33,006 nucleotides of DNA from an uncultured Acidobacteriota bacterium (lineage in GTDB: Bacteria > Acidobacteriota > JAAYUB01): contig CALAMB010000133.1 of the NCBI GenBank assembly GCA_937925645.1, forward strand, positions 1 through 33,006. The letters are read 5' to 3'. How positions within the stretch are numbered: position 1 is the stretch's first letter; each line of letters opens with the position of its first letter. Under the pieces are notes generated by a model, which saw only the letters and a list, made by a program, of their open reading frames with translations, was not told the DNA's origin and ran no database searches. This document shows, piece after piece, positions 23,942 through 31,920 of this stretch. The position numbers and the translations under genes were made by a program.

Positions 23942-25092
23942 CGGCTGTACACTCCCGGCAGTCGCGTCTGGCAAGACGGGCAGCGGCCGTCCTTGAGGGC
24001 GTTCTGGACGATCTCGAAGCCCACCCGCTGGATGAGCATCCGGTTGCAGGAGGGGCAGCGGGTGCTCTCCTCGGGATGACCGTAGACGTTGCCCACATAG
24101 ACAAACTTCAAGCCGGCCTGGCGCGCCTCGGCACTGAGCTTCTCCAGTGTCGCCACCGGCGTGGGCGGCAGGTTCTGGAGCTTGTACATGGGATGGAACC
24201 GCGTCAGGTGAAGCGGAACCTGGTCGCCCAGGTTCTGGCGGATCCAGCGAAACATCCGGCGGTTCTCCGCCAGCCCGTCGTTGAGCGTCGGGATCACCAG
24301 CATCACCAGCTCCAGCCAGATTCCGGCCGCGGCGATCGCCGCCAGGGCGTCGAGGACCGGCTTGAGGTGTCCGCGGCATACCTTGACATAAAAGTCCTCG
24401 GAGAAGCCCTTGAAATCCACCTTGATGGCCGACAGCACAGGGATAAGCTTGCGCAGCGGCTCGAGCTGGATGTAACCGTTGGAGATCATGACGCTGCCGA
24501 TCCCGAGCTTGCGGGCCTCCGCGGCCACGTCGGCCATGTACTCGTAGAACACCACCGGCTCGGAGTACGTGTAGGCGATGGTGGGGCTGGCATACTGGCG
24601 CGCCAGCGCCGCCACGCGGGCCGGCGGCAGGTCCACGCTCGGCACCTGCTCCGGCCGGAACTGGGAGATCTGCCAGTTCTGGCAGTACTGGCACTCCATG
24701 TTGCAGCCGGCCGTGGCGATGGACAGCGCCGTGGTGCCCGGCAGGTAGTGAAACAGCGGCTTTTTCTCGATGGGATCGATATGGGTGGAGCAGACCTGGC
24801 CGTAGGCGAGCGTGTAGTACTTGCCGCCCCGGTTCTCGCGGACGCCGCAGGTGCCGCGCTCCTGGTCGGCCACGACGCATTCGTGGGGACACAGCTTGCA
24901 GCGCACCTTCCGGTCGTCCAGCGGCTCCCAGTACCGGGCGTCCCGAACCGGAGGCGCCGTCCCGCTTTTGAACTTCAGGGAGCCCAAGTCCACGGCCGGA
25001 CGCCCGCCCCCGGCCCGGTCCTGACCCAGGGCGCAACCGCAGGCGGCAAAGGTGAAGAGCTTCGCGGCGTCCCGTCGGCTCCAGCGCGTCAT
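23938..25092 (-). CDS. amrS: AmmeMemoRadiSam system radical SAM enzyme (AmrS) with Tat-like leader
   Basis: A 384-residue radical SAM protein of the AmmeMemoRadiSam type. The iron-sulphur motif is CxxxCxxC at C130, C134 and C137 (AGCNMECQYC). An N-terminal cysteine group precedes it (C65, C68, C72, C82), and two CPSC pairs near the C terminus (about 350-375) form a likely zinc ribbon. The TLNDG and LHLTRFHP segments are typical of the family. Reaction and substrate are unknown. The ATG at 25092 is chosen because GGAGG lies 8 bases upstream. Its N terminus has SRR followed by a short hydrophobic run (AAKLFTFAACGCALG), which resembles a twin-arginine signal, possibly with a lipobox-like cysteine. 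Export of a radical SAM enzyme would be unusual. The stop overlaps larA. Confidence 0.9.
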   Translation of the reverse strand: MTRWSRRDAAKLFTFAACGCALGQDRAGGGRPAVDLGSLKFKSGTAPPVRDARYWEPLDDRKVRCKLCPHECVVADQERGTCGVRENRGGKYYTLAYGQVCSTHIDPIEKKPLFHYLPGTTALSIATAGCNMECQYCQNWQISQFRPEQVPSVDLPPARVAALARQYASPTIAYTYSEPVVFYEYMADVAAEARKLGIGSVMISNGYIQLEPLRKLIPVLSAIKVDFKGFSEDFYVKVCRGHLKPVLDALAAIAAAGIWLELVMLVIPTLNDGLAENRRMFRWIRQNLGDQVPLHLTRFHPMYKLQNLPPTPVATLEKLSAEARQAGLKFVYVGNVYGHPEESTRCPSCNRMLIQRVGFEIVQNALKDGRCPSCQTRLPGVYSR

Positions 25093-25100
25093 GGTCGTTG

Positions 25101-25105
25101 CCTCC
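25101..25105 (-). promoter_or_regulatory. Ribosome binding site that fixes the AmrS start
   Basis: GGAGG on the minus strand lies 8 bases before the ATG at 25092. The upstream in-frame ATG at 25107 overlaps this very site and has no Shine-Dalgarno of its own. The shorter protein, which starts close to the twin-arginine pair, is therefore preferred. Confidence 0.7.
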
Positions 25106-25134
25106 ATCCGGGCGGCGCCGCCGGCACGCCCGGT

Positions 25135-26133
25135 TCAGATCTCCAGCCAGCGGATGGCTTCCAGCCGGGCTTCCCCGAGGCCCAGCCGCTCGGCCTCCTG
25201 AATGAAGGCCGGGGCGCGGCGCTCGGCGGCCAGTGCGGGCAAGCCCGCCTCGCGGCGGCGACGATCAATGATCTCCTGCGCCACCCGGTCGGCGGCGACC
25301 CCGTCCGTCGCCACGATGAGTCCGTTGAATGGCCAGGTGTGCGCCGATTGAAAGGCCGGTCCGCCGTGGTATTGGGCCAGGTGGGCGTCGGCGACGTGCA
25401 GCCGGACCTTGCGGCGGATGCTGTCGTGGGTCCAGAGGTGGGCGACGTACGGGGAGCAGTTGTTGTCGTGGTACTTGTTCGGATTGTGGATGACACCGTA
25501 AAAATTCTTCAGCATCACGGCGACGCCGGCCAGGTCATGGTCCTTGAGCACGCCCAGGTTGATCACGGCGGTGCAGTGCCGCGTCAGGATGCGGGCGAAG
25601 CAGGAGCCCACCGTCATGGCGTGGCTGAGCTGCGCCTCGTAGCCGTCCGCCAACGCGTCGGTGCCGAAGATCTTCAGTCCGCTGCCTCTGGTGTTCAGGG
25701 TGTAGCCGGCGCGCCGGAGTTCCCGGTCGGAGCGGTCCCACACGATGATCCGCTCGTCCGGAATGCCGGCCCCGTTGAGCCGGTTGGCGATCGCCCGGAC
25801 GAGTTCGAACCGCGGGGCCAGCGGCCGGCCGGCCATGGCGTTCACTTTGATGGCCACCACGTCGTCGGGCCGGAACAGCCGCTTCCAGGCGGCCGTCGCG
25901 GACTCTTCGTCCATCAACCGGGCCATGGCGCGGTCGAGCAGCCCGCCCGGCGGCGCCGCGCCCGCGCTCCCCGGGGCAGACCGGACAACAGCCACCCGGC
26001 CGTGCCAACGGTCCACCGGAATGTTCTCACCGAATGCGTTGCGGAAAAAACCGGCTGATGCGCCGATCAGCATGGGTCCTGCCGCGGCGGTCTTGATGCT
26101 GTCGGTTAGAAACTGCCGCCTACTCCTTTTCAT
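25135..26133 (-). CDS. DUF362-domain protein with Tat signal peptide
   Basis: A 332-residue exported protein of the DUF362 family. The N terminus MKRSRRQFLTDSIKTAAAG, followed by a hydrophobic run to about residue 28, is a good Tat signal with the SRRQFL consensus. Tat export usually means folding with a cofactor before transport. The DUF362 core shows VAIKVNAMAG (about 92-101), VINLGVLKDHDLAGVAVMLKNFYG (about 190-213) and a late LIVATDGVAADRVAQEII segment. The extra ferredoxin-like CxxCxxCxxxC cluster of some relatives is absent. Function is unknown. Its start overlaps the Memo-AMMECR1 gene end by 14 bases, and the radical SAM gene starts 42 bases after its stop, placing it inside the Amr operon. 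Confidence 0.85.
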   Translation of the reverse strand: MKRSRRQFLTDSIKTAAAGPMLIGASAGFFRNAFGENIPVDRWHGRVAVVRSAPGSAGAAPPGGLLDRAMARLMDEESATAAWKRLFRPDDVVAIKVNAMAGRPLAPRFELVRAIANRLNGAGIPDERIIVWDRSDRELRRAGYTLNTRGSGLKIFGTDALADGYEAQLSHAMTVGSCFARILTRHCTAVINLGVLKDHDLAGVAVMLKNFYGVIHNPNKYHDNNCSPYVAHLWTHDSIRRKVRLHVADAHLAQYHGGPAFQSAHTWPFNGLIVATDGVAADRVAQEIIDRRRREAGLPALAAERRAPAFIQEAERLGLGEARLEAIRWLEI

Positions 26134-27658
26134 GGAAGACCACCGCCGTGAAGGTCAGCAGCACGGCGTCCGGCTCACGGTAGGCGTTGACAGGAAGACC
26201 GGCCTTGCGGCAGATCTGTTCCAGAAACTGCCGCCGGTCCCAGCCCCATTCCACGGGCACCTGGGGCAGGAGCAATCCGGACCGGCCGCCTTTCTGGATC
26301 ACGAGACCGTGCTTTCCCACCTGGACGGTCTGCGGATCGGGGCATGGCGCCAGCGGGGACAGGACCGAGATCTCGACGCGGATCTTGCTGAGCTCGTCCC
26401 GGCTCACCGGCGGAAAACGCGGGTCGCGCGCCGCCGCGTTGACGGCCATGTCGGCGACCGCCTGGTACAGCGGCACCTGCGGGGTGACATACCCGATGCA
26501 GCCCCGCAGCTCGCCGCCGCGGGTCAGCGTGACGAACGCGCCGCGGAGCTCCCTGAGCCGGGGGGTGAGCGAGTAGGCGCCGTTATCCACGACCGGTTGT
26601 TTCCCCTCGCGCAGGTAGACGTCCAGCGTCCGCCGGGCGATCTTCAGCAGGGTGTCTTTCTCCGCCGTGGTCAACGCGTAGTCGGACTCGGCCGGGGTCC
26701 CCTGTTCCGCCCCGGCGACCAGCGGATCGGCGAACAGGATGGCGACGTAGCTCACGGAGTTCGTGAAGTCGCGGGCGATCTCACCGGAGGTGGTGTAATC
26801 CACCACCCGGCCCTTGATGACCTTCCTCTTGGCCAGTTGCTGCAGCGCCTGGATCGCGATGCCGATGGCGTTGCGGCCGCAGATCGTGTCGTGGGTGGTC
26901 CGGACGTGCTCCATGAAGCCGTTGTAATCCAGCGCGGCAACCTGGCCGGCCGCCTTCAGGTTCCATCTCTTCAGGTTGCCCGCCACATTGTCGCGGAACG
27001 GCACGAAGCCGTAGTTGGGGCCGTAGTGGGTGAAGTCCGAAGAGACCACGAGCAGCGTCTGCTCGTCAAGGAGCGGTTCGATGAGCCCGGCCAGCGTCCG
27101 CACGTCTTCCGGTTTGAGGTCGCCCACCAGGATGGGCACGATCCGGGCCTTGGGCAGTGTCACCTGGATAAACGGCAACTGGCATTCCAGCGCGTGCTCC
27201 CGAACGTGCGCGTCGGGCGCGTTGACAAACAAGGCGTGAGTCTGCAGCCGCCGGCAGGCCTCCAGATCGAGGTACACAGAGCCGAGCGGCATGTCGTACG
27301 CGGCGACGGGGGTGATGGACGCCCCCCGGAAGGCGCCGTAGTGGGCCGGAGCCAACAGCACCACGCGGTCCCATTTGCCGCCGCGCAGATGCACGAACCC
27401 GGCGGCGGCCGTGGAACCGGAGTACACGTACCCGGCATGGGGCACCAGCAGGGCCACCGGCGGCTCGTCCGGCTTGCGCACGGCGTTGCGGGCCGCCCGG
27501 TCAAGCAGGGACTGCACCTGCGCCCGGAGGCCGTCGGGTGACGCCTCGTACCACAGGCCGGCCACTGCCGGCTTGCGGTGGGGCAGATCGCCCGCCGCGG
27601 CCGGCATGACCATCACCGCCGTCAACAGAACCGCCAGCAGACAACACAGGGTTCTCAT
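26120..27658 (-). CDS. amrBA: Exported Memo-AMMECR1 fusion (AmmeMemoRadiSam proteins B and A)
   Basis: A 512-residue fusion. A Sec signal peptide (1-22, ending PAAAG) precedes a Memo domain (about 27-312) and an AMMECR1 domain (about 325-510). The Memo residues that bind metal in human MEMO1 (H49, H81, C244) correspond to H74 in VPHAGY, H106 in APAHYG and C260 in TICGRNAIG; the SSDFTHYG motif is also kept. The AMMECR1 signature LRGCIGY is intact (C387). Memo-type proteins are related to extradiol dioxygenases, and the function of the bacterial system is unknown. The ATG at 27658 is preferred because it starts the signal peptide and has GAGGGAG just upstream; a longer frame to 27715 would bury it. 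A perfect 20-bp palindrome separates it from the VWFA gene. Confidence 0.92.
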   Translation of the reverse strand: MRTLCCLLAVLLTAVMVMPAAAGDLPHRKPAVAGLWYEASPDGLRAQVQSLLDRAARNAVRKPDEPPVALLVPHAGYVYSGSTAAAGFVHLRGGKWDRVVLLAPAHYGAFRGASITPVAAYDMPLGSVYLDLEACRRLQTHALFVNAPDAHVREHALECQLPFIQVTLPKARIVPILVGDLKPEDVRTLAGLIEPLLDEQTLLVVSSDFTHYGPNYGFVPFRDNVAGNLKRWNLKAAGQVAALDYNGFMEHVRTTHDTICGRNAIGIAIQALQQLAKRKVIKGRVVDYTTSGEIARDFTNSVSYVAILFADPLVAGAEQGTPAESDYALTTAEKDTLLKIARRTLDVYLREGKQPVVDNGAYSLTPRLRELRGAFVTLTRGGELRGCIGYVTPQVPLYQAVADMAVNAAARDPRFPPVSRDELSKIRVEISVLSPLAPCPDPQTVQVGKHGLVIQKGGRSGLLLPQVPVEWGWDRRQFLEQICRKAGLPVNAYREPDAVLLTFTAVVFHEKE

Positions 27659-27691
27659 CGCTCCCTCATTGAAAATATGCGCGACGGAACG

Positions 27692-27711
27692 CGCCGTTCG
27701 GCCGAACGGCG
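27692..27711. repeat. Perfect 20-bp palindrome between VWFA and Memo-AMMECR1 genes
   Basis: CGCCGTTCGG at 27692-27701 is followed directly by its reverse complement at 27702-27711, abutting the VWFA stop codon. As RNA it forms an 8-bp stem with a GGCC loop but has no U tract. It could act as an operator, an RNA-processing or attenuation hairpin, or a weak terminator controlling entry into the Amr operon 34 bases further on. Confidence 0.55.
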
Positions 27712-28731
27712 TCACTTTTCCACCGCTTTGTAGCTCTCCTTGTGACTCACCTTCAGCTTGTCGGGCTTGCCGTCATGGTTGATATCCGCTTCCGCCTCCA
27801 CCCGGATCTTCCGGTTCTTGTTGTCCAGCTTCTGGTTCGTGGGCGTGTAGGCCATGGTGTACTGGTAGCGCAGATACATGTTCAGGTTGCGGAAAACGCT
27901 GGGATACTCCGAATTGAACCGCGGGAAAAAGGCCGCCCCGCCGGTCTTCTTGGAGATGGATTTGAGGCGGAGGTCGGCCATCAACATATCGGAGCGGGTG
28001 GCGCTGGAATAGTACGGCTCATTGATCGTCCGCTCGAGCTGCCCCATGCTGACGGCGTAGATCACCGTGTCGGACGTCGCCGCGGCCTTCAGGGCATCGT
28101 CGTAGGTCTTCTTGCTGAAGGTGTCCAGACCCGTGCTCAGCATGACGACGGCCTTCTTCCCCTGCACTTCCCGCATCCGGTCGATGGTGAAGATGACCAC
28201 GTCGGCCAGCGCGCTCTCGTTGAATCCCTTGTAATACAGGCTGATGTTCGCCTCGCGGATGATTTTCTGCTTGTCCAGAGTGAAGTCCACCGCGATGCGA
28301 GGCTTGATGTCGTAGGTGACCAGCGCGCAGTAGTCGTCCGGGCGCAGGTTCTTGACGAAATCCAGGACAGCGTACCAGAAGTCCCGCTCGAGGCCGTAGA
28401 TGATCCCGCTGGATTCGAGGACCACCACCACATTGATTGGGGAAAGATCCGGAAAGAAATTGGTCAGCTCCTGAAGCTGACCGTCTTCGTAGACTTTGAA
28501 ATAACTCTTGTCCAGCCCCGTGATGAGGTTGCCGTCCTTGTCGGTGACCACGACGTTAAGCGTGACCGCGGGGATGTTGACGCTGACGGACGTGTAGCCT
28601 TCGATCTTCTCGTCCTTCCCCTTTTGGCCTTTTTGGGATTGGCCCTTGTCGTCCTGGGCGATACCGAGTCCGAAGACGGCGCAGACCACCGCCGCGGCCG
28701 CGAGCATCATCAGGGATCGTCTCGGGATCAT
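27712..28731 (-). CDS. Secreted VWFA-related acidobacterial protein
   Basis: A 339-residue exported protein of the VWFA-related family common in Acidobacteria. It has a signal peptide (1-25, ending GIAQ), a Lys/Gln/Gly-rich linker (about 26-44), and an N-terminal strand region with the family signature VVVTDKDGNLITGLDKSYFKV (about 60-80). A von Willebrand A domain (about 98-270) follows. The metal-binding MIDAS motif is degenerate: the usual DxSxS reads ESSGI at 106-110, so metal-dependent ligand binding may be weak or lost. The C-terminal strands (RYQYTMAYTPTNQ) also match the family. The ATG at 28731 has GGAGGTGA upstream. Function is unknown. It follows moxR and DUF58 genes in the same direction. 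Confidence 0.85.
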   Translation of the reverse strand: MIPRRSLMMLAAAAVVCAVFGLGIAQDDKGQSQKGQKGKDEKIEGYTSVSVNIPAVTLNVVVTDKDGNLITGLDKSYFKVYEDGQLQELTNFFPDLSPINVVVVLESSGIIYGLERDFWYAVLDFVKNLRPDDYCALVTYDIKPRIAVDFTLDKQKIIREANISLYYKGFNESALADVVIFTIDRMREVQGKKAVVMLSTGLDTFSKKTYDDALKAAATSDTVIYAVSMGQLERTINEPYYSSATRSDMLMADLRLKSISKKTGGAAFFPRFNSEYPSVFRNLNMYLRYQYTMAYTPTNQKLDNKNRKIRVEAEADINHDGKPDKLKVSHKESYKAVEK

Positions 28732-28750
28732 GAGATTTCACCTCCGGCCC

Positions 28751-28778
28751 ATTATACACGATTCGGGACGGCATGCAA
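28751..28778 (-). promoter_or_regulatory. Promoter of the VWFA gene, with a very short leader
   Basis: On the minus strand TTGCAT (28773-28778) and a perfect TATAAT (28751-28756) are 16 bases apart. The start of transcription would fall near 28744, so the Shine-Dalgarno GGAGGTGA (28738-28745) would sit at the extreme 5' end of the mRNA. The VWFA and downstream Amr genes may be driven from here. Confidence 0.6.
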
Positions 28779-28834
28779 CGGGCATGTGCCGCTACATCAA
28801 TAGATTCCCGAAGCAAGAGATGGTTCCGGACGGG

Positions 28835-29722
28835 TCAGGCGCGAGTCTGGATCTGCAGCCGCCGGTGGAAGAGTTGCTGGAGTTCCGTTTCGTACGCCGA
28901 ATCGGTCTTCAGGAGCAGGAAATCGGCCCCCGCCTTCTGGAAGATGGCCGCGACCTCATCCAGCCGGCGCCTGACTTCGGCGGCGTACCGCTCGCGGGCG
29001 CGCTGGTTCACCGCCACCACGCGGGCGCGGGACGCGACGCCATCGAGGGCGAACACCCCGCCGGGCGGCCCCTCCACCTCGGTGGGATCGAGGATCCCGA
29101 GAGCGATCACGTCGTGCCGGCGGCACGCCATCTCCAGCTGCTCGGGAACCCACCGGGAATAGATGAAGTCCCCCACCAGGAAGACGACGCTCTTCTTCTT
29201 GAGCCCGTGGGTGAGGAACTTTAGGAGTTCGTCCAGGTCCCCCCGGTGGCCGGCGAGGCGCGCCGCCAATATCCGCTTCAGGAGCAGGAAGCCCTGCTGG
29301 GTGCCCTTCTGCGGGGGCACGAATTCCATGGGCGCGTCGCCGCCGTACACGATCAGGCCGGGCCGGTCGCCGGTGTGCAGCGCCGAGAAGATCAGCAGCG
29401 CGGCGATCTCGGCCGCCGCGTGGAACTTCGTGCGGGTGGTGGTCCCGTAATCCATGCTGCGGGAGCCCTGCAGGGCGGTGATGATGTTGAGCTCCCGCTC
29501 CTCCATGAGCTGCTTGACGTACAGGTTGCGGTGACGGGCCGAGACGTTCCAGTCGATGAGCCGGATGTCGTCCCCCTCCACGTACTCGCGCACCTCGGCG
29601 AATTCGAGCCCCTGCCCCCGAAAGACATTCCGGTACGAGGAGGCCAGTCCGCCCTGCATCTTCTTGCGGGTGCGGATCTGGATCAGGTGCAGATTGCGGA
29701 GCAGGTCCTTGAGCTCCAGCAC
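28835..29722 (-). CDS. DUF58-domain protein (MoxR-associated)
   Basis: A 295-residue cytoplasmic DUF58 protein with the family hallmark GLEFAEVREYVEGDDIRLID (about 37-56), then DWNVSARHRNLYVKQLMEERE. It continues into a vWA-like domain (about 80-280). The MIDAS position reads QGSRS, lacking the usual Asp. These proteins pair with MoxR ATPases and are thought to act in folding or metal insertion of partner complexes, often with exported vWA proteins; the target is unknown here. Translation starts at GTG 29722. The nearest GGAGG is about 14 bases away, so initiation may be weak. It lies 71 bases after moxR and 103 bases before the VWFA gene. Confidence 0.88.
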   Translation of the reverse strand: MLELKDLLRNLHLIQIRTRKKMQGGLASSYRNVFRGQGLEFAEVREYVEGDDIRLIDWNVSARHRNLYVKQLMEERELNIITALQGSRSMDYGTTTRTKFHAAAEIAALLIFSALHTGDRPGLIVYGGDAPMEFVPPQKGTQQGFLLLKRILAARLAGHRGDLDELLKFLTHGLKKKSVVFLVGDFIYSRWVPEQLEMACRRHDVIALGILDPTEVEGPPGGVFALDGVASRARVVAVNQRARERYAAEVRRRLDEVAAIFQKAGADFLLLKTDSAYETELQQLFHRRLQIQTRA

Positions 29723-29793
29723 GACTCTATCCGATGCCTCCGGACCGGTCGGGTGCCGCCGGCTTCAGGCCCGCCGGCGTCTTGACAATGACG

Positions 29794-30813
<1,020 letters not shown>

Positions 30814-30822
30814 CGTGGAACG

Positions 30823-30829
30823 CTCCCTC
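30823..30829 (-). promoter_or_regulatory. Ribosome binding site that fixes the moxR start
   Basis: GAGGGAG on the minus strand lies 9 bases before the ATG at 30813. A longer frame would start with a TTG that overlaps this site. Confidence 0.6.
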
Positions 30830-30916
30830 AAAAACTATGTCGGATCAAGGAGTCACATGGTAACATAGCTCTCGCGTTTCAACCAACACAGGAAGTCGGA
30901 ACCGGATGTTTTTCGG

Positions 30917-30944
30917 TTGGATTTCTGTATTCTTTTGTTAAGAT
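30917..30944 (+). promoter_or_regulatory. Probable promoter of the oxidase subunit III/IV genes
   Basis: TTGGAT (30917-30922) and TAAGAT (30939-30944) are 16 bases apart in the AT-rich gap between divergent genes. Predicted transcription start is near 30951, just before a strong Shine-Dalgarno (GGAGG at about 30959-30963). Confidence 0.5.
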
Positions 30945-30968
30945 ATTTCAAACACCCAGGAGGCCCTC

Positions 30969-31154
30969 ATGACGCGTCCGTTGACCGCCATGATCTGTCT
31001 GTTGTCGGCTTCCCTGCGACCGCCTCCGGCGCCGTATTCTCTTCCCTCCTGTGCTGGGCTACGCGCCAACCGATATCTCCGGCAGACGGTCCGCGTCGGG
31101 ATTCCAACGGCCATCGCCAGGCGCGGCGACCGCCACGTGGCGGGTGACGCATGA
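30969..31154 (+). CDS. 61-codon ORF leading into the oxidase subunit III gene
   Basis: This short frame has a strong ribosome site (GGAGG 5 bases before the ATG), and its TGA overlaps the ATG of the subunit III gene (ATGA), as in translational coupling. The predicted peptide is Pro- and Arg-rich with two cysteines and no clear membrane segment. Codon choice (TGT, CTA, CGA, AGG, GGG) is less GC-biased at third positions than in neighbouring genes, so it may be a leader peptide or a decayed gene. I do not recognise it. Confidence 0.4.
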   Translation: MTRPLTAMICLLSASLRPPPAPYSLPSCAGLRANRYLRQTVRVGIPTAIARRGDRHVAGDA

Positions 31155-31909
31155 GCATCGCGGCCCTGCCTGATGCCCCGGTTTCCGCAGACGCCACCAG
31201 CCCCAAGTTCGCCGTATGGCTGTTCCTGTTCACGGAGTTGTTCCTGTTCGGCGGCCTGTTCCTGGCGTACGCGGTCTTTCGGGTCGATCACGCGAACGAC
31301 TTTCAATACGCCCTCACCACGCAGTCGGTGGCCGCCGGCGCCATCAGCACGGTGATCCTGCTAACCTCCGGCCTGACCATGGTGCTGGCGGTGTCCGCGC
31401 TGGAGCGGCTCAACCGTCACCTGAGCGTCATCCTGCTGGGAGCGACGGCGGCGCTGGGCGTCGTGTCGCTGATTGGCAGGTCCTTCGAATGGACAATCAA
31501 ATTCCAGCAGGGGCTCTATCCCGGCTCCACGGATTTGGCGACGCTCCCGGACGGCGAGAAAATGTTCCACGGTCTCTACTTCACCATAACCGGTCTGCAC
31601 GCCGTACATGTGCTGGCGGGCGTGGCGGTGTTGGGAGCGATCCTCGTGATGATCGCCCGTCGCCCCCGCCGCACGGTGAGCGTGCCTGTGGCCGCCGCCG
31701 GCGAGTTGGCCCTCACGCGTGACGGCCAACCGCTGTGGACCCAGGCGGCGGACGCCGAACTGACTGCCGTCGACGTCACGCTGGTGTACCGCGAGTCCGC
31801 AGACATCGCCCGACGTCAGCTCGGCGTTCTTGAAAACGCCGGCCTTTACTGGCACCTGGTGGTTGTGATCTGGATCTTCCTCTTCCCCCTGCTCTACCTG
31901 ATCGCGTGA
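31151..31909 (+). CDS. Cytochrome c oxidase subunit III (haem-copper oxidase)
   Basis: A 252-residue inner-membrane protein with five predicted helices (about 20-43, 60-84, 90-109, 138-168 and 229-251), like the short five-helix subunit III of bacterial oxidases. Recognisable segments are FAVWLFLFTELFLFGGLF at the first helix, FHGLYFTITGLHAVHV at helix four and the C-terminal YWHLVVVIWIFLFPLLYLI. Unusually, about 50 polar residues (175-224) lie between the last two helices, where relatives have a short loop. Subunit III stabilises the catalytic core. Subunits I and II are not next to it: the gene upstream is on the other strand. It is coupled to the 61-codon ORF upstream. Confidence 0.88.
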   Translation: MSIAALPDAPVSADATSPKFAVWLFLFTELFLFGGLFLAYAVFRVDHANDFQYALTTQSVAAGAISTVILLTSGLTMVLAVSALERLNRHLSVILLGATAALGVVSLIGRSFEWTIKFQQGLYPGSTDLATLPDGEKMFHGLYFTITGLHAVHVLAGVAVLGAILVMIARRPRRTVSVPVAAAGELALTRDGQPLWTQAADAELTAVDVTLVYRESADIARRQLGVLENAGLYWHLVVVIWIFLFPLLYLIA

Positions 31910-31920
31910 GGATGGCGCCC

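Noticed and set aside
23942..25036. Upstream in-frame extension of the LarA frame, giving a protein of nearly 800 residues
   Set aside because: This stretch is the shifted frame of the radical SAM gene, whose own frame has the CxxxCxxC motif. The LarA domain begins at the ATG at 23941, which overlaps the amrS stop.
29757..29779. Hairpin (7-bp GC-rich stem, 9-base loop) between moxR and the DUF58 gene
   Set aside because: No U tract, a short stem made of common GCCGGC bases, and the two genes are normally cotranscribed; too weak to call a terminator.
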